From Vicugna pacos (Eukaryota; Chordata; Mammalia; Artiodactyla; Camelidae), in NCBI RefSeq assembly GCF_048564905.1, contig NC_132993.1, positions 10,935,001 to 10,999,000 on the forward strand: 64,000 nt of DNA. Direction: 5' to 3'. The notes below the pieces were generated by a model, which was not told the origin of the DNA, searched no databases, and saw only the letters and a list, made by a program, of their open reading frames with translations. Below are positions 1 to 11,777 of the stretch, piece after piece; within the stretch, counting starts at the first letter, position 1; the number at the start of each line of letters is the position of its first letter. The position numbers were made by a program, and so were the translations under genes.

Positions 1-720
1 GTAGCCATTTCAGATTTTCCGATCAAAGGTGAGAGCCAGCTGCAGCCTTTGGAGACCCTTCCTCCTCCAGACCCACCAATGGTTTAGAAGCATTAATTCT
101 CTGTATTACTTCCATTCTGCTTGAAATTCCCAGAGGGCTTCTCTTTCCATGGCTGAATCCTCTGAGAGACTGGAAGCCCCCCTGGTCACTAGGTCCTGTA
201 TTAGGGGCTATCATGGCCCCACTCTGTGTGGAACTAGGACAGGAGAATCACATTCTCTGGCTTGACGTCACAAGTCCTAGAAGATGTGTGATGCGTGCTC
301 CATCTTATTGACCAATGTCCAGGAAACACCATGGAATTGCAGGAGAATGTTGATTTCGGAAGCATGAGGATGTAGGTGGGGCCCTGCCTCTCATACTTTA
401 AATATGAAATATTTGGAAAGTTCATGGGCTACAGCGTCCTGTCTATACTATGGTATACTGAGAACTTTCTCATCTGTCAAATGGACATACTCGTCTGTCT
501 TTCATTAGGACACATAATGTAAACCTTCACTCCAGCACAGAGGAGGAGCTCCTGCTGTTTGCTGGGAACTGTGGGGCTATTCAGGGAATCTGGGGCCTAT
601 ATTCAGGAGTGCTCTGGCTTGAGCTCAGCAGGGCAGTGAGAGTGTTAGAAAAGAATTAGAAGCATCTCTGGAACTTGGCTAAGGGCCCCCCTTCCTCTCC
701 CTGTCACATGTGCAGCTGGA
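1..720. other. Intergenic DNA, nothing recognised
   Basis: No exon with splice signals, no recombination signal and no repeat family that I recognise. The short open frames here do not resemble any V segment or trypsin. It lies 3' of the leftmost V pseudogene. Confidence 0.5.
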
Positions 721-769
721 CCAGGAAGGTCTGAGTACAGAAAGCCAGCATCCCAGCAGGGCTCTCCCA

Positions 770-1201
770 GGCTGCTGGCACAGAGGCCCCGAGCTGAGTC
801 TCCCAGCTCCAAGGAGCTCAGAACTACCGTCAGTGAACTGTCGAGCTGAGAAGCGATCAGGGATGTTACTTCTGTCTCCCTCTCTGCCTTTTCCTAATAC
901 TCAGCTGGGGGCCCTGGCCCAGAGCCTGCAGGTTCCAGCACACACTGTTGTGTCCAGAGGTGGGGCAGTGTTTCAGAACAGCCCTGCCCACTGCCTTTGA
1001 CTAGGTGTCTCGCACTGAATGCTTCCAAGATCTACTGAACCTGTAGAGGAAGGAGGCAGCAGCTGGAGACCTAGCACAGGAAGGGGTCTGATGCCTGAGA
1101 CACAGCCAAAATCTTGGGTTCAGGGGTTGTCCCACCTGAGCTCAGGACTCATCTGCCCCCAGGAGACCGAGGGCCACACAGCGGGGAAGCCAAGGCCCGG
1201 G
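770..1201 (-). pseudogene. TRBV5-like variable segment pseudogene
   Basis: This is a degenerate T cell receptor beta V gene on the minus strand. The V part (about 770-1040) still reads FR2-like LQALGQGPQL and FR3-like NIPDRFSARQF before a CASS-like end at 771-784, all TRBV5 features. A deletion between the SEL motif and the LELGD motif of FR3 shifts the frame, and FR1/CDR1 is also out of frame. The leader remnant (about 1153-1201) ends in CAG followed by ATGAGT where a donor would be GTGAGT, and it has no ATG at the expected place. The heptamer position (760-766) reads GAGAGCC instead of CACAGCC and the nonamer is not recognisable. The promoter decamer pair survives upstream at 1310-1333. It is a host V gene that has lost function. 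Confidence 0.8.
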
Positions 1202-1309
1202 CAGACTCAGGCAGGACCAGACTGGGCTTCTCTACTCGGGGCTCTGGTCTCCAGGGTGAGAGAGATGTTTGTTTGATCCTCCCTTTTCTCTGGTTAGAGG
1301 GCTTACCTA

Positions 1310-1333
1310 TGATGTCACTGTGCTGATGTCCCT
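1310..1333 (-). promoter_or_regulatory. Paired TRBV promoter decamers (of the TRBV5-like pseudogene)
   Basis: The plus strand shows TGATGTCACT at 1310-1319 and TGATGTCCCT at 1324-1333, the reverse complement of the conserved TRBV decamer AGTGAYRTCA. It sits about 110 bp upstream of the leader remnant. The second copy starts 14 bp after the first, the spacing also seen upstream of the intact TRBV5 genes at 26.3 and 29.8 kb. Confidence 0.65.
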
Positions 1334-1802
1334 GTCCTCGTGGGCTCCCCTGGGCAGGCTCTGCTGATCCAGTCCTTTCCGTTCCGTCCAGGCACCCACC
1401 GAGCAGGGGAGCTGCCTGTGCTGAGCTAGGCTGGGCAGGGCTGGGCGGGTGACAATCCCCCACAGCTTCCCTGTTGCCCTCGGAACAGGTGCTCCTTGCC
1501 CTTCAGCTGGGCTGGATTATCCCGGCTGCCCCACTGAAGCCTTATCACACTCTTCACTAAATGCGGCCTCCAGGGGAGGCTCCTGGCCGGGGCGGGGGTG
1601 GGGTGCGTGGCTCCCTGCTGTAACAAGCGCGCCTGCATGTCTGTCACTGGGAGAAGATTACGGGCGACTCTTCAAATGCCAACACTAACTCTGATTCATC
1701 AGATAATCTGCCTGACCCGGGGACCAAGCCAGGACAGTCTCTCCCTTAACCCTCCGCTCCTCCTCGCCCCTCCCCTCCCCAGCCGCTCACTCAGTGGATC
1801 CA

Positions 1803-1820
1803 CAGTGCCCTCACGTGGCC
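1803..1820 (-). promoter_or_regulatory. CTCF-core-like motif
   Basis: CAGTGCCCTCACGTGGCC fits the reverse complement of the CTCF core. It lies about 600 bp upstream of the leftmost V pseudogene's leader and is in the same orientation as the other motifs of this type in the window. Motif match only. Confidence 0.45.
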
Positions 1821-2569
1821 GGTTGTGCAGCAGCGCTATTGCCGTGGCCCAAGCGGGCCGGGTGCTGTCTAAACGAGGCGTCAGGATCCCTTTGGCCAGG
1901 ATAAGGCACAGCTTTTGCTGATTTGCTGTTCATCTGTCTGGGGCTCACCCTTTGCATGTGGTAGTGAGGCACGCAGGAAGCAAAGATTTTTCCAAAAGAG
2001 AATGAAAATTTGAAATCTCTTCAATCCGTGTTCTAGGAAAGGGGATACCAGCCAGTCATTAGATGCCAGCTGCTCTGGGAAGGAGGTGGGGCCTTGGGCA
2101 AAGTTTTCTCTTTTAACCAGAGACTCCCTGGAGAGGCTGACAGTGGAGTTCCATTGGCCAAAAAAATCTTCCAAGCAGCGAGAGAAAGAAACCCACCAAT
2201 TCCATAAAGAGGGATCTGCCCACCTACATACCTTCTGGTTTTGAATACCCTGTTTAAATCTTTTGATCTTTTTTAAAAAATTGAATTACTTATCATTTTA
2301 ATTATTGATTTGTATGAATTCTTTATATTATGAATACACATTCTTTCTCATCTATCTAGGTATCTACAGTCTTCTTAGTATCTTGATGAACAACATTTAA
2401 AATTTTGATAAAGAAAAATTTTATTTTTTTTAATTAGAACACTTTTCATCCTCTTTTAGAAATCTTTGCCTCCTCCAAGGTCATGCAGAGACTGCTGTAT
2501 TTTCTTTCAGGCGTTTTATAGATCATTGGGAATATTGATCCATTTCATGTTAATTTTTGTTTATGGCAA

Positions 2570-2890
2570 AGGTCAGCCAACTTCTTCTGTAAAGTCAGTA
2601 AATGCATTTGGCTTTGTGCGCCCCATGGGGTTTCTGCCACAACTGTCCAACTTTGCCATTTCATACAAAAGCAGCCAGAAATAATATGCAAATAAATGCG
2701 CTTGGCGATGGGCCAACAAAACTTTATTTATGGATACTGAAGTCTGAATTGCCTGTAATTATCATCGGGCACAAAATATTATTCTTTGTATTATTTTAAC
2801 CACTTAAAAATGTAAAAGCTATTATTAGTTTCTGAGCCCTATAATAACAGGCGGAGGCCGTATTTGGCCCATGGACTTTAGTGTAACCAC
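2570..2890. mobile_element. Old non-autonomous hAT/Charlie-type DNA transposon
   Basis: The left part (GGTCAGCCAACTTCTTCTGT, then a GGCTTTGTGCGCC stretch) and the right part (ACAGGCGGAGGCCGTATTTG, then GCCCATGGAC) match the two ends of the common mammalian element that starts GGTCGGCAAACT and ends in TTTGGCCCACGGGCC. The middle holds the AAAACTTTATTTATGGA core and some foreign sequence. The exact MER family is not fixed here. Confidence 0.6.
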
Positions 2891-3119
2891 TTGGTTTACG
2901 GACTGAGATAAGGGTTGAGATTCATTATTTTTCCGTATGGATATACATTTTCTTCCAGCACCATTGGTTGAAAAGACTATTTTGCCCTTCTTTGTGCTAC
3001 TTTTAGTGTTTAATCTAGGGATTATGGTATGCACCTGTAATTTATAGTTTATCTGCAAAAATGTTCTGCTAACTGTAGATTTTCCATAAATGCCCTTTAT
3101 TAAGAAATTTAGACTACCA

Positions 3120-3700
3120 GATGTCAAGAGTGATTATAAAGCTATAGTAAGTTAATAAGTGAATATAGTAAATAAGTAAATAATGTTATTTGTGCAAGAA
3201 CTAACAAAGCAGACCAATGTGACGGATTAGAGAGCCAAGGAAACAGACCCATGCGTGTGCAAGGACGGCTTTATGGCAAAAATGATATTTTGCAGTGGTG
3301 AGAAAAGTACTCTTCTTCAACAAGTAACACTGGGTCAATGGAATAACCATACGGAAAACCACAAGCTGACCTCTTCCTCATGTCATATATAGACAATTAA
3401 TTCCAGTTGGATTACGGATCTTAATGTAATAGTTTCAAATAAAAAGAATTGAGAAGATAATGTACGAAAACATGGTCATTTCGAAACAGGCAAAGATTTC
3501 CTAAACCAGACCCCAGAATACAAAAAGCAATCCAAGCAGGGGCGAAAATTGGAATGATTTTGGATTAAGAATTTCTGCTTATCAAAAGATAACCCTTAAG
3601 AGAGTGAAAAAGTAACCCACAGAGTGTGTGTGCCAGCTGAAAGTCTCACATACCGCTGGTGGGAGTGTAAGTAGGAAACCTCAAAGAATCCGAAATGGTT
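3120..3700 (+). mobile_element. LINE-1 fragment (ORF2 end region)
   Basis: The sequence is typical of the L1 ORF2 C-terminal part in sense orientation: a run with GGAAACAGACCCATGC, GGTCAATGGAATA, then GACCCCAGAATACAAAAAGCA, ending in a CATACCGCTGGTGGGAGTGTAA stretch. Many breaks; a plain LINE fossil. Confidence 0.7.
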
Positions 3701-4347
3701 GACATAACTCTTATTCTGGTCTTTTTTCAGTCACTCCCCTTTAACACCCTCTCAGGTGGGGATATACTTTATGAAAACCAAGCTGAGTGTCTATTTAGAA
3801 AACAGACTAGAGAAGAAGGGAATTAAACACAGAATGACTGCAGGACTGTCAGGAAATAAAAAAGCAATATATGGACGTATGTTAACGTGCCTTAGTGTGG
3901 GTGGCAGTTCCTTCCCGATCACTGATTTCAGTGACGATTGTTGCTAAGGATTCTAATTTATTTATTTTTAAGGCTGGTGGCGACAGATGGTCCTAACAGC
4001 GTTCCGCATTGGCTGGCTGCCCTCTGGGTGTGGCATGGTCTGAGTTAGTGACACTCAGTGTGAGGAGTTTACTATAAATATGCTGAAACTATATCGTTTT
4101 GCTAGAGGATATTTCACTATACCTGAGACTAAGGTCTGATATTCAATCCCAGTTTTAGAATCTTGAACTGTATAAAGGAATCTCAGAAACCTTGAAACAA
4201 AAATTACTACAACCCAGATTATTTTCTGACCTGCGACTACCAGAACGCTGAAGTCCCAAACCCACCCATTCCTCCTGATGAGGGGAGAAGGGGTAACTCC
4301 TTTATTTGGCAGTTCCTGGGATCTGTGAGGAGAGGTGAGCACATGGG

Positions 4348-4386
4348 GGTTTGTGAACAGAAAGGAGGTGGCTGTGTCCCACTGTG
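4348..4386 (-). other. 23-RSS of the left TRBV7 gene
   Basis: On the minus strand: heptamer CACAGTG (4380-4386, perfect consensus), a 23 bp spacer, and nonamer TCACAAACC (4348-4356). It is the V(D)J recombination signal directly 3' of the V exon. Confidence 0.9.
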
Positions 4387-4844
4387 ACGAGGCTGCTGGT
4401 GCAGAGGTACATGGCCGAGTCCCCCGGCTCCACTCGCTGGATCTCCAGGATGGAGGACGAGCCCTGAGGCCTCTTAGCAGAGAACCGAGCATCAGGCATC
4501 CCTGACGTGTCTACTGCATCTTTGTTCTGAAAATAAGTCAGAATCTCCAGGCCCTGCCCCAGCATCTGTCGGTACCAATAAAGGCGATTGTGATCAGAAA
4601 CTGGATCACACCTGAGAGTGACATTCTGGCCCCTCCCTGTGACCCTGTGCCTGGGGGACTGGGAGACGCCAGCTTTTGTGTGACCTGTGGAGACAGAAGT
4701 TGAGAACAGTAAGGGTGAACATAATTGAAATAATCTCCCTCACAAACACACACACACACACATACACAGGAGCTTTTGGTTTGCTGAGGACTCACCTGCC
4801 CCCAGGAGACAGAGGGTCGCCCAGCAGAGGAGCCTGGTGCCCAT
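4387..4844 (-). CDS. TRBV7-type T cell receptor beta variable gene (left copy)
   Basis: This germline V segment encodes the variable domain of a TCR beta chain, expressed after V-D-J joining in T cells. Exons: leader 4796-4844 (49 nt, [17 protein letters not shown]) and V exon 4387-4684, joined through a GTGAGT donor and a CCACAG acceptor. Both are open. The V region starts [12 protein letters not shown] and has the first cysteine in [11 protein letters not shown]2 [14 protein letters not shown]2 around YFQNKD, FR3 [14 protein letters not shown] and the end MYLCTSSLV. Most family members read CASS, so the Thr is unusual. The intron holds a short CA repeat (about 4745-4769). It is very close to the TRBV7 gene at 19.45 kb, with differences concentrated around CDR1. 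TRBV7 is assigned from remembered human sequences. Confidence 0.9.
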
Positions 4845-4946
4845 GGCAGGGTCAGGGCAGCGATGGGAGGTCCAGCAGCTCAGGGTCCTTGTGAGCAGGA
4901 GCAGAGGAGGAGGGGCGGACCGCGTCCTCATTGGCAGTTCCCATGG

Positions 4947-4956
4947 TGACGTCACT
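4947..4956 (-). promoter_or_regulatory. TRBV promoter decamer (left TRBV7)
   Basis: TGACGTCACT on the plus strand (AGTGACGTCA in gene direction) lies about 105 bp upstream of the leader ATG. It is a perfect conserved TRBV decamer, the CREB/ATF-type site known from this family. Confidence 0.8.
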
Positions 4957-4989
4957 GAGCCTCGGGATTACCTGATAGTCATTAACTAA

Positions 4990-7424
4990 TTAATTAAGTG
5001 TATCTAAGATGCCTGCCACCCTGAGATGCACCATTCTGTTATGTGCCATTAAGAAAAGAAAAAAAAGATTATTGTCCCTCACAATCAGAAACATTAAAAG
5101 GTGAAAAATTATGGCGCGTGGTATTAATGAAGAATGGTCACTCAGAAGTGGATTTAAATACGCACTGATTCTCTTAGGTTCCTTGCTGTCACCCCTCAGT
5201 GCCCCAGGCTTCTGTGGCCCGGATCCCACACTCCCAGCCTGGCCAAGCTTCTCGCCTCTCTCCTTCATTGCTCATCATTAGCTGGACATTTCCACCTGGC
5301 TGCTTCAACAGTGCTTCACATTTGAAGCAGAAAATGCTGACTTTGTTAGAGCAGGCAGATAGCTAGATATGAGCAGAGAAAGGGGGGCGTGGGCCAAATG
5401 GCAGGAAACCACACATCACATGAACAACAGGGGTCCTTGGACAGACAGAGAAAAGCAGAAACCTCATACTGATAAGAAATCACACATTTAGGAGTGACAG
5501 GTGTCTTAGAGGCCAACAAAGAAAGGTGGGAAAATGCAGGAATCTCCAGTATCTGAATGTAACCTTTTGCTCATTATGCCCTCATTACAATAAAATTAGC
5601 CTTGCAGGTTAGACGTGCCATCATGCACCGACGCATGACAGTTCTGATCCAGACTAAATAAGGACAAAAATCCTTCCTTCCCTTGTGAGGGTGGAGTTGG
5701 GATGGAAATCAAGGAATAGGACCCCAAATCCTTCCCTCCCCCATGAATATTCTGCCCATTTATTTCTACACCCATTGTAACCAACTTGGCAAAGAAACTC
5801 AGCACAGATGCTCACCTGAGCCTGCCCACTCTCATAAATCCTCACTTGGCTTTCTTAACCTCTATGTCTTGTCTCAGAATTCTTTCTGTGATGAGGCAAG
5901 AACCTAGTCGCTGACAACAACCTGATCAACTTCCCCTGAGCTCTCCTATTTCTGCCCTCATCCCTGCATTCCTCTGGGCCTATGCGTGGTTTGGACAGGA
6001 CCATTGTGGGTGGTAGATGGGGAGGAATCACAAGGCTTTGTCCTGAAGGCAGTCTGAACTCACAGTTGAGGGAAGGGATGGAGTGGTGCCAATGGCATGT
6101 ACTGGTCTAAGTGGGAATCTTCTGCTAATTCTGGAGGTTAAAAAAAAAAAAATTCCTGTTATTAATTCACTGATCTCCACATAGCTTTTGTCCTCAGCTC
6201 CTGATCTCGGTGCCTCCTGTTTCTCAGTAACTTCTAAAATAAACAAATATCCCAAAAGCTTATCTTGAGGAGTCAGAACTGTTCTGCCCTTAATATTCTG
6301 GTGAGAGTTATACAATCAGAATGGGGTAGGGGGTTGAACTGATCCCTGGGATTCCTAACGGGCTGCATTAGGAGTAATTCAGTCCTCACTTTCTTTCCTA
6401 GCCTTTCAAAACCTAATTGGTGCCCCCCTTCCTAAAAGGAACGCTATCTCAACCACTTCCAAAGGAAGAGACAACTCCTCCAGCCTTATGACACAGGAAA
6501 ATTGATCTATTTCCAACACCTGAGTGTCTTGTGGGGTGCTGAGTGATTCACCAGTGCGCCCCATTAAACAGTTAAACTGCGGCCCCCCAGCCTCACCACT
6601 TCTGTCACCAGCCGTCACGAGGAAAAGGAACAGGGCAGATGGTGACTTCACCTTGCAGAGAAATCGTCCCATCTTCCACCCCCTTTAAAAGCAAAACTGA
6701 TCAGAACCAGCTTGGATTTTAGTTAATGTTTCACACGTGGGAAGCGGCCACTTAATGGCCTCTCCCCGCCTCCTTCATTTTTACAATAGCTTCTCACAAA
6801 GGCTCCGCCCCTAGTTTATTCATATTCGTGTCTTTGCTGCATCTTGTGATTGAACTAATTGTCAAAGCTCAGCTCTTCCGGGGCCGGGCCACTGACCAGC
6901 CCCCTCTAGCACCTCTCCCCGGCCAGTATCATGATGCTTTTAGCTCCAGTGGTGAAGTAAATCCTGATTAGTTCTAGAACTCCCCTTCCTCACAGTGACC
7001 CTGTGGCTCCCGAGTCCTCCCACACAGATGCAAACAGTTGACATTTATAACCTGGGTCCAGCATTTATCAGCTCTGAGGCCACACACGAGGCCATTAGCC
7101 TACCTGTCTACCCCCGTCATGCAGTATGAAGCAGCTAACGGAAGCAAGTTAGCTTGTCTACCAACCTGAAAAAACGAGATCCAAAGTGTACTAAGAAAAA
7201 AAAGCATGCAAGTGGCAGTTAATGTGTCAGGTGGCCCCATTTTTGTAGGTGTCTCTGGGTAAATAGGTTTGCATGAGCACAGAGAAGAAAGTAAGAAACA
7301 CACCACTGAAGGTGGGTTTGGAGGGGCTATCTTTGGAGCGGTTAAATGTATTAACATCTAATGTTTTCTTTATACATTGTTGATGCTTTTTTATTGTTGT
7401 AAAACATACCTTATCACTATTTAC
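4990..7424. other. Intergenic DNA between the left TRBV7 and its L1 neighbour
   Basis: I see no exon, RSS or V relic. The open frames are short and do not resemble known proteins. A poly(A)-like run at about 6140 is the only low-complexity tract noted. Confidence 0.45.
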
Positions 7425-7830
7425 AGTAGCCAAGGCACAGAAGCAACCCAAGTTCCCATCAATAGACGACTGGATTAAGAAGATGTGGCATATATACAAT
7501 GGAATATTATTCAGCTGAGAAAAAGAATGAAATACTGCCATATGCAGCAACATGGATGGACCTAGAGAATATTATGCTAAGTGAAATAAGTCAAACAGAG
7601 AAGGACAAATATTATACATCACTTATATGTGGAATCTAAAATGAAAACAAATAAATGTGTGCATAAAATGGAAACACTCACAGACATAAAAACAAACTAA
7701 TGGCTACTAAAGGGGAGAGGGAGGGAAGGAGGGACAAATTAGGGGGATGGGATTAGCAGGTACAAACTACTATACAGAAAATTGCTAAGCAATGAGGATT
7801 TACTGGGGAAAGAAAAAAAACCAAGATTAA
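7425..7830 (+). mobile_element. LINE-1 3' end
   Basis: This is the classic L1 ORF2 end and 3' UTR in sense orientation, with GCAACCCAAGTTCCCATCAA, GATGTGGCATATATACAATG and CAACATGGATGGACCTAGAG, followed by a purine-rich GGGAGAGGGAGGGAAGGAGG tract. It is fairly young-looking but 5' truncated. Confidence 0.85.
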
Positions 7831-8148
7831 CCACATGAGAGCTTTCAATTCAGACCCTTGATCAGGCTGCAGAATTTGTGGTGTCTAAGTGGGCGATGTC
7901 CAGAAAGACACTGACTATGGGACATGGTATAAATGCCCATTTAAAAAAATAAGCCAAGGGTGGAAGAGCACTGGTGCCCAGGGCACATGGGTGGCTCCTG
8001 ACGCTGAGCTGGGCGAGCGGCGAGGGGGACAATGACTTCCATTTGTGCTGACTGTGGGTTAACTCGGCTTCTGCCTCCCCAAGAACGGGCACCCCTCATT
8101 CTAGAACGAGCTTTGACTAATGCCCGTATTTGAAAAGGAAGGTCGATG

Positions 8149-8164
8149 AGTGCCCCCTGGTGCC
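8149..8164 (-). promoter_or_regulatory. CTCF-core-like motif
   Basis: AGTGCCCCCTGGTGCC closely fits the reverse complement of the CTCF core. It lies between the left TRBV7 (3.3 kb away) and the V relic at 8.9 kb. Motif match only. Confidence 0.45.
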
Positions 8165-8819
8165 TGCATTTGCAAACTCAATCAAAATAAGTTACATTTT
8201 CACAGGCTCGAGAAATGCTCATCTTTTACTTCTAATTCAAGGAGCGGTATGATTGCAGTGTTGGTTGGGATGTTATTCCGGTGTTATCAACCAGGCACAG
8301 CTTTCTCAAGGGGGTGAAGAGGGGTGCTGTCCCCAGGGAACATGTTGTATCTCCAGTCTTTGAAAGAAGTAGTCTATTTTTGGTCTTTGCTGCCTCAGGA
8401 GATGAAACTGCTTTCGTCTTTAAAGCATTGATGTGAATCATTCAGGCAAAATGGAGGCTTTGGTCTATCCTTGGGCCAGATTATTTCCACCCAGAAAGAC
8501 TCACACCATTCTTCAAGGGCTAATACGTGGCCTCTCTCTGTAAATGGAGCCTCTACTGCCACAAAGAGCCTTTCCGAAACGGCAGAGGAGGGAGAGCTGG
8601 GAAGGGCCCTGCCCAGCATCCTGCACTGCAGTCAGGGTGTGGGCTGGAGGAAGTGGGGGCTCGGGGATGAGTGACCCTCAGCCCTGTGTCTCGGCATTGC
8701 CCAGAGACCCATGGAAGGGGACATTCCTGATACAGTTCAGTGTAACAGGCCTCACGGCCTCTCATTTGTCCAAGGGGTAGCTGTGCCTTGGGAAGACCCT
8801 CCCTCACATGTTAGAGGTG

Positions 8820-9105
8820 CCATTTTTGTTTCCTTCTCCACCAACTCTGGGTGCTAGTTTTTGACATTCTGTTTCTGATCATTTTACCAGTGATTAGGTG
8901 TCCTGTGTTTGGGCGACTCTAAAATCCATAGGGCCTTTTGAGGGAAGGAGACTGAAGGGACAAGTCAAGGAAGCTGATGGGAAGACATCAAACTACAGAA
9001 AGCCTTGGGACCCAGCTAGACAAGAATACAATACAGATTTCGCATCAGTTACCAGGACTCACCTGATTCTAGGAGACAAAGCGATGGAGGTTCCCAGCTG
9101 ATGTG
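8820..9105 (-). pseudogene. TRBV21/TRBV23-like V segment relic
   Basis: A leader-like exon ends at about 9064 with a perfect GTGAGTCC donor and reads PPSLCLLES, close to the usual leader LCLLGAG, but has no proper start codon. A second block (about 8820-8943) begins after an AAAAG acceptor and reads DFRVAQTQDT, a stop, SLVK, a stop, then SETECQKLAP. This resembles FR1 of the TRBV21/TRBV23 group (VTQ...LVK...K...DC.P). I find no FR2-CDR3 part and no recombination signal further along. It looks like a host V gene decayed to leader plus FR1. The subgroup is tentative; it sits between a TRBV5 and a TRBV7. Confidence 0.6.
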
Positions 9106-9109
9106 GCCA

Positions 9110-10965
9110 GAACTCTGTGACAGCCTAAGTGGGAACCTGATTGGTCTTCCATGATTCATTCCTCCCTGGAAGACTGTCCACTGGAGCCAAGAAATGCTGT
9201 TGTTATTGGAAATAACACAGAGAATCAAAACATCCACAGCCCCTACGATGTGAGGCTTCTGGTCTAGAGAGTGAGAGGGGTTTCTGTTAGTCACACAGAT
9301 TCATGTAAAATGGCAATGGTGCTGAATGTTACTGAAGATTAGAAGCTATGAGCCCGTGTAACAAGGGGATTCGAGCTACTAATATCAAGAAGGGAAACTT
9401 ACCTAAGGAGGTGGTGGTCAAGCTGAGGTCTGGAGCAAGGAGGACACAAGAGAAGAGACCTGTGTTGGCCCCAAGAACACAGCCTGGGAGGAGAAACACC
9501 TTCTTATAGGAGGAGCAGGACACACGTGAGGAATGGATTGAACTGACGCCAGGGTGTATGAAGCAGAGATGAAGGGTGGGGAAGGACGACCAGGAGTGGA
9601 CATCAGATAGACAAGGGCTTAGGACTGAAATGAAAAGGGTGTGGGAGAGATGGACTCATAAAACGCTAGTGGGGAAAGGAATATGGACCCGTGGTTTCAA
9701 GGGTGTCTGTTTGCATCCAGTTTCAAATACATTTTCCTGTAAGCAGCTGGGTAGGAAGAATTCCTCTGAAAGTCCAGATCTGAGGATGCTCCAATGGCAG
9801 AGGTGGACAAGGGGGCCTTGGAGGAGAAGGCTGAGGCCCCTCACATCGCGATGCTGGCTCAGCTGAGACTGGTCTGGGAGGATTCCCCGCACAAGGCGGA
9901 CTTTCTTAAGGTCAGGGCCTCTGAGGGTCCCCTGCTGGGGAATCCGGGGACAGTCTCCCACGGGACAGTGTCCTCCCCTGAGGGGGTCGGGGCCTCGTGA
10001 AGACAAGCCCAGCCCAGCCTTCTGTTGACCTGTCTGTGCAGAGCAAGCTGGCTGTGGGGTGACTGTTGGGACAAGAGGACAAAGGGGTCAGGGAGACACT
10101 GTCAGACGCTAGGATGACACTTCTGGCTGTGGCAGAAAGTCACAGGCCCATCGGGGATTCCTCCTTTGTGCAGGCTGCCCTGTACAGCCTGCGCCCCAAT
10201 GTCGGGTCCTGTTGATACCTACACATACACATTTAGCCCAGGACGACAATCATGGACATCTCAGCGTCACTTTCTGTTGAATCCTTGTTATCTTGGGGCC
10301 CGGGGAGTTCCAGCATCTGTGACATCTGTGATCAAGGGAAGCCCAAACTGGAGATGATGCCGGAGAGGGACCCCCGATGACTTAGACGCGAGAAAAGGCT
10401 GAGATTAGGGCTTCCTCATGTGCACCATGTTCTTTTCCACCCTAGGGATCTTTCTCATAGGCTGTTCCTTGGGCACAGAGCGTACATCCATTCCCAGACC
10501 TCTACTTCATTCCTAATGTGAAAATATATTTCAGGTATATTTATTCTCACTCGTGAAACATAAAACTTACATTTTACTAGAAAATTAAGGAAAGTACTTC
10601 CAGGCATTTATCTGAGAGAGAATTTGTTGAGACAAAGAAAACTATAATTTCGGTTGCATTAAATTTATGGCCATCAAAACGCAGCATAAAAAAATGGAAA
10701 CGTAGGCTACAGACTGAGAAGACACAAGGCCTGGGTATACGAGTGATGAATCAGTGTGAGATTACGTGGTCCTCAGAGTTGCCCAGGAGGAGGCCACGGT
10801 TAACAATCACGATGATGTGGGAGGTTCCCGGTGCTCTCCAGGGGGACACACGCAGATGTGGCTGGGCCTCGATTCTTAGGGACCAGGACACAGGGACTAA
10901 AGAGGGAGCAGCTGGGCCCATGGAGGAAGTATGGACTTTAAACAGAGAAGCTGACTTCCCAGTTC
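9110..10965. other. Intergenic DNA, nothing recognised
   Basis: There are several short overlapping open frames on both strands (for example 9656-10006) but none has recognisable domains or splice context. GC is higher around 9.8-10.0 kb. Confidence 0.4.
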
Positions 10966-10969
10966 TTCT

Positions 10970-11095
10970 AAACCATGAGACACTGGGGAAGTGATTTAAC
11001 CTCCCTGAGCTCTTTTATCTGTAAGGTCAGTATAAGGATATTTGATTTGCATAAATGTCTAAATCGTATAATACATGCAAAGAATCCAGCCCACG
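10970..11095 (+). mobile_element. MIR SINE fragment
   Basis: The order GGGGAAGTGATTTAACCTCC, TGAGCTCTTTTATCTGTAAG and AGGATATTTG is the conserved MIR core and 3' part in sense orientation. It ends about 190 bp from the recombination signal of the TRBV5 gene. Confidence 0.6.
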
Positions 11096-11282
11096 TTGAG
11101 GGCATAGTTGTTCCCCAGGACGTGGCTGATGCTGGGAGAGAGGTGGAAACGTTCAGTGCACACGTGTGCTCTGAGCTCAGCAGGCCGAGAAAGTGTCTTT
11201 GAAATGACTAAAAACATCCCCTGAATGAGGGAAACCTGGGTGGTGCCCGCACCCTCTCTCACTGCTCAAGCCGAGGCAGGGA

Positions 11283-11321
11283 GGTTTGTGCACAGCACAC
11301 TCGTGACCCGGCAGGGCTGTG
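11283..11321 (-). other. 23-RSS of the TRBV5 gene at 11.3 kb
   Basis: Heptamer CACAGCC (11315-11321), a 23 bp spacer and nonamer GCACAAACC (11283-11291) on the minus strand. CACAGCC is the usual heptamer variant of TRBV5. Confidence 0.88.
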
Positions 11322-11777
11322 CCAGGCTGCTGGCGCAGAGATACAGGGCTGAGTCCGACAGCTGCAAGGAGCTCACGTTCAGCTCAGAGTGAGAGTCACC
11401 GAACTGTTGTGCTAAGAATCGATCCGGGAAGTTTCCTTTGGCTGTTTGCCTCCTTTCATAAAACTCAAAGAGCAGCTGAGGGCCCTGACTCCAGGCCTGT
11501 TGGTACCAAGATATACCGAGGTGCCCAGAGATAGGGGAACATCTCAGGGTCACCGTCTGTCCTGTGGTTTTGATCAGGTGTCTTGGAGTTTGGGTGACTC
11601 CAGCCTCCAAGGGGCCTGTGGGAAACACAGATATAAAAGGAGTGTGATGTTTATCCCCCAGATGAGATGGAGGATTCAGGAGTCAGCAAACTCAGCAGAG
11701 CGATAATCTCTTTGTCCACGGGACTCACCTGCTCCCAGGAGACAAAGCATCGCCCAGGGAAGGAGTGTGGGGCCCAT
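11322..11777 (-). CDS. TRBV5-type T cell receptor beta variable gene (11 kb copy)
   Basis: A germline V segment for the TCR beta chain. Leader exon 11729-11777 encodes MGPTLLPWAMLCLLGAG; the V exon is 11322-11615. Both are open, with GTGAGT donor and CCCACAG acceptor. The mature start is PLEAGVTQTPRHLIK; the first cysteine is in LRCSPISGH, FR2 is SWYQQAWSQG, FR3 is NFPDRFLAQQF and the end is ALYLCASSL. The set is typical of TRBV5. The usual promoter decamer is not present: the matching place (about 11890) reads only a decayed version, although the neighbouring TTGGAGAG context aligns with the 29.7 kb copy. The 3' flank and RSS resemble those of the 29.2 kb TRBV5, suggesting recent duplication. 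Coding looks functional; expression may be reduced (inference). Confidence 0.9.

Noticed and set aside
9656-10006. Minus-strand open frame of 116 codons
   Set aside because: Overlaps two open frames on the plus strand in GC-rich sequence; no conserved features.
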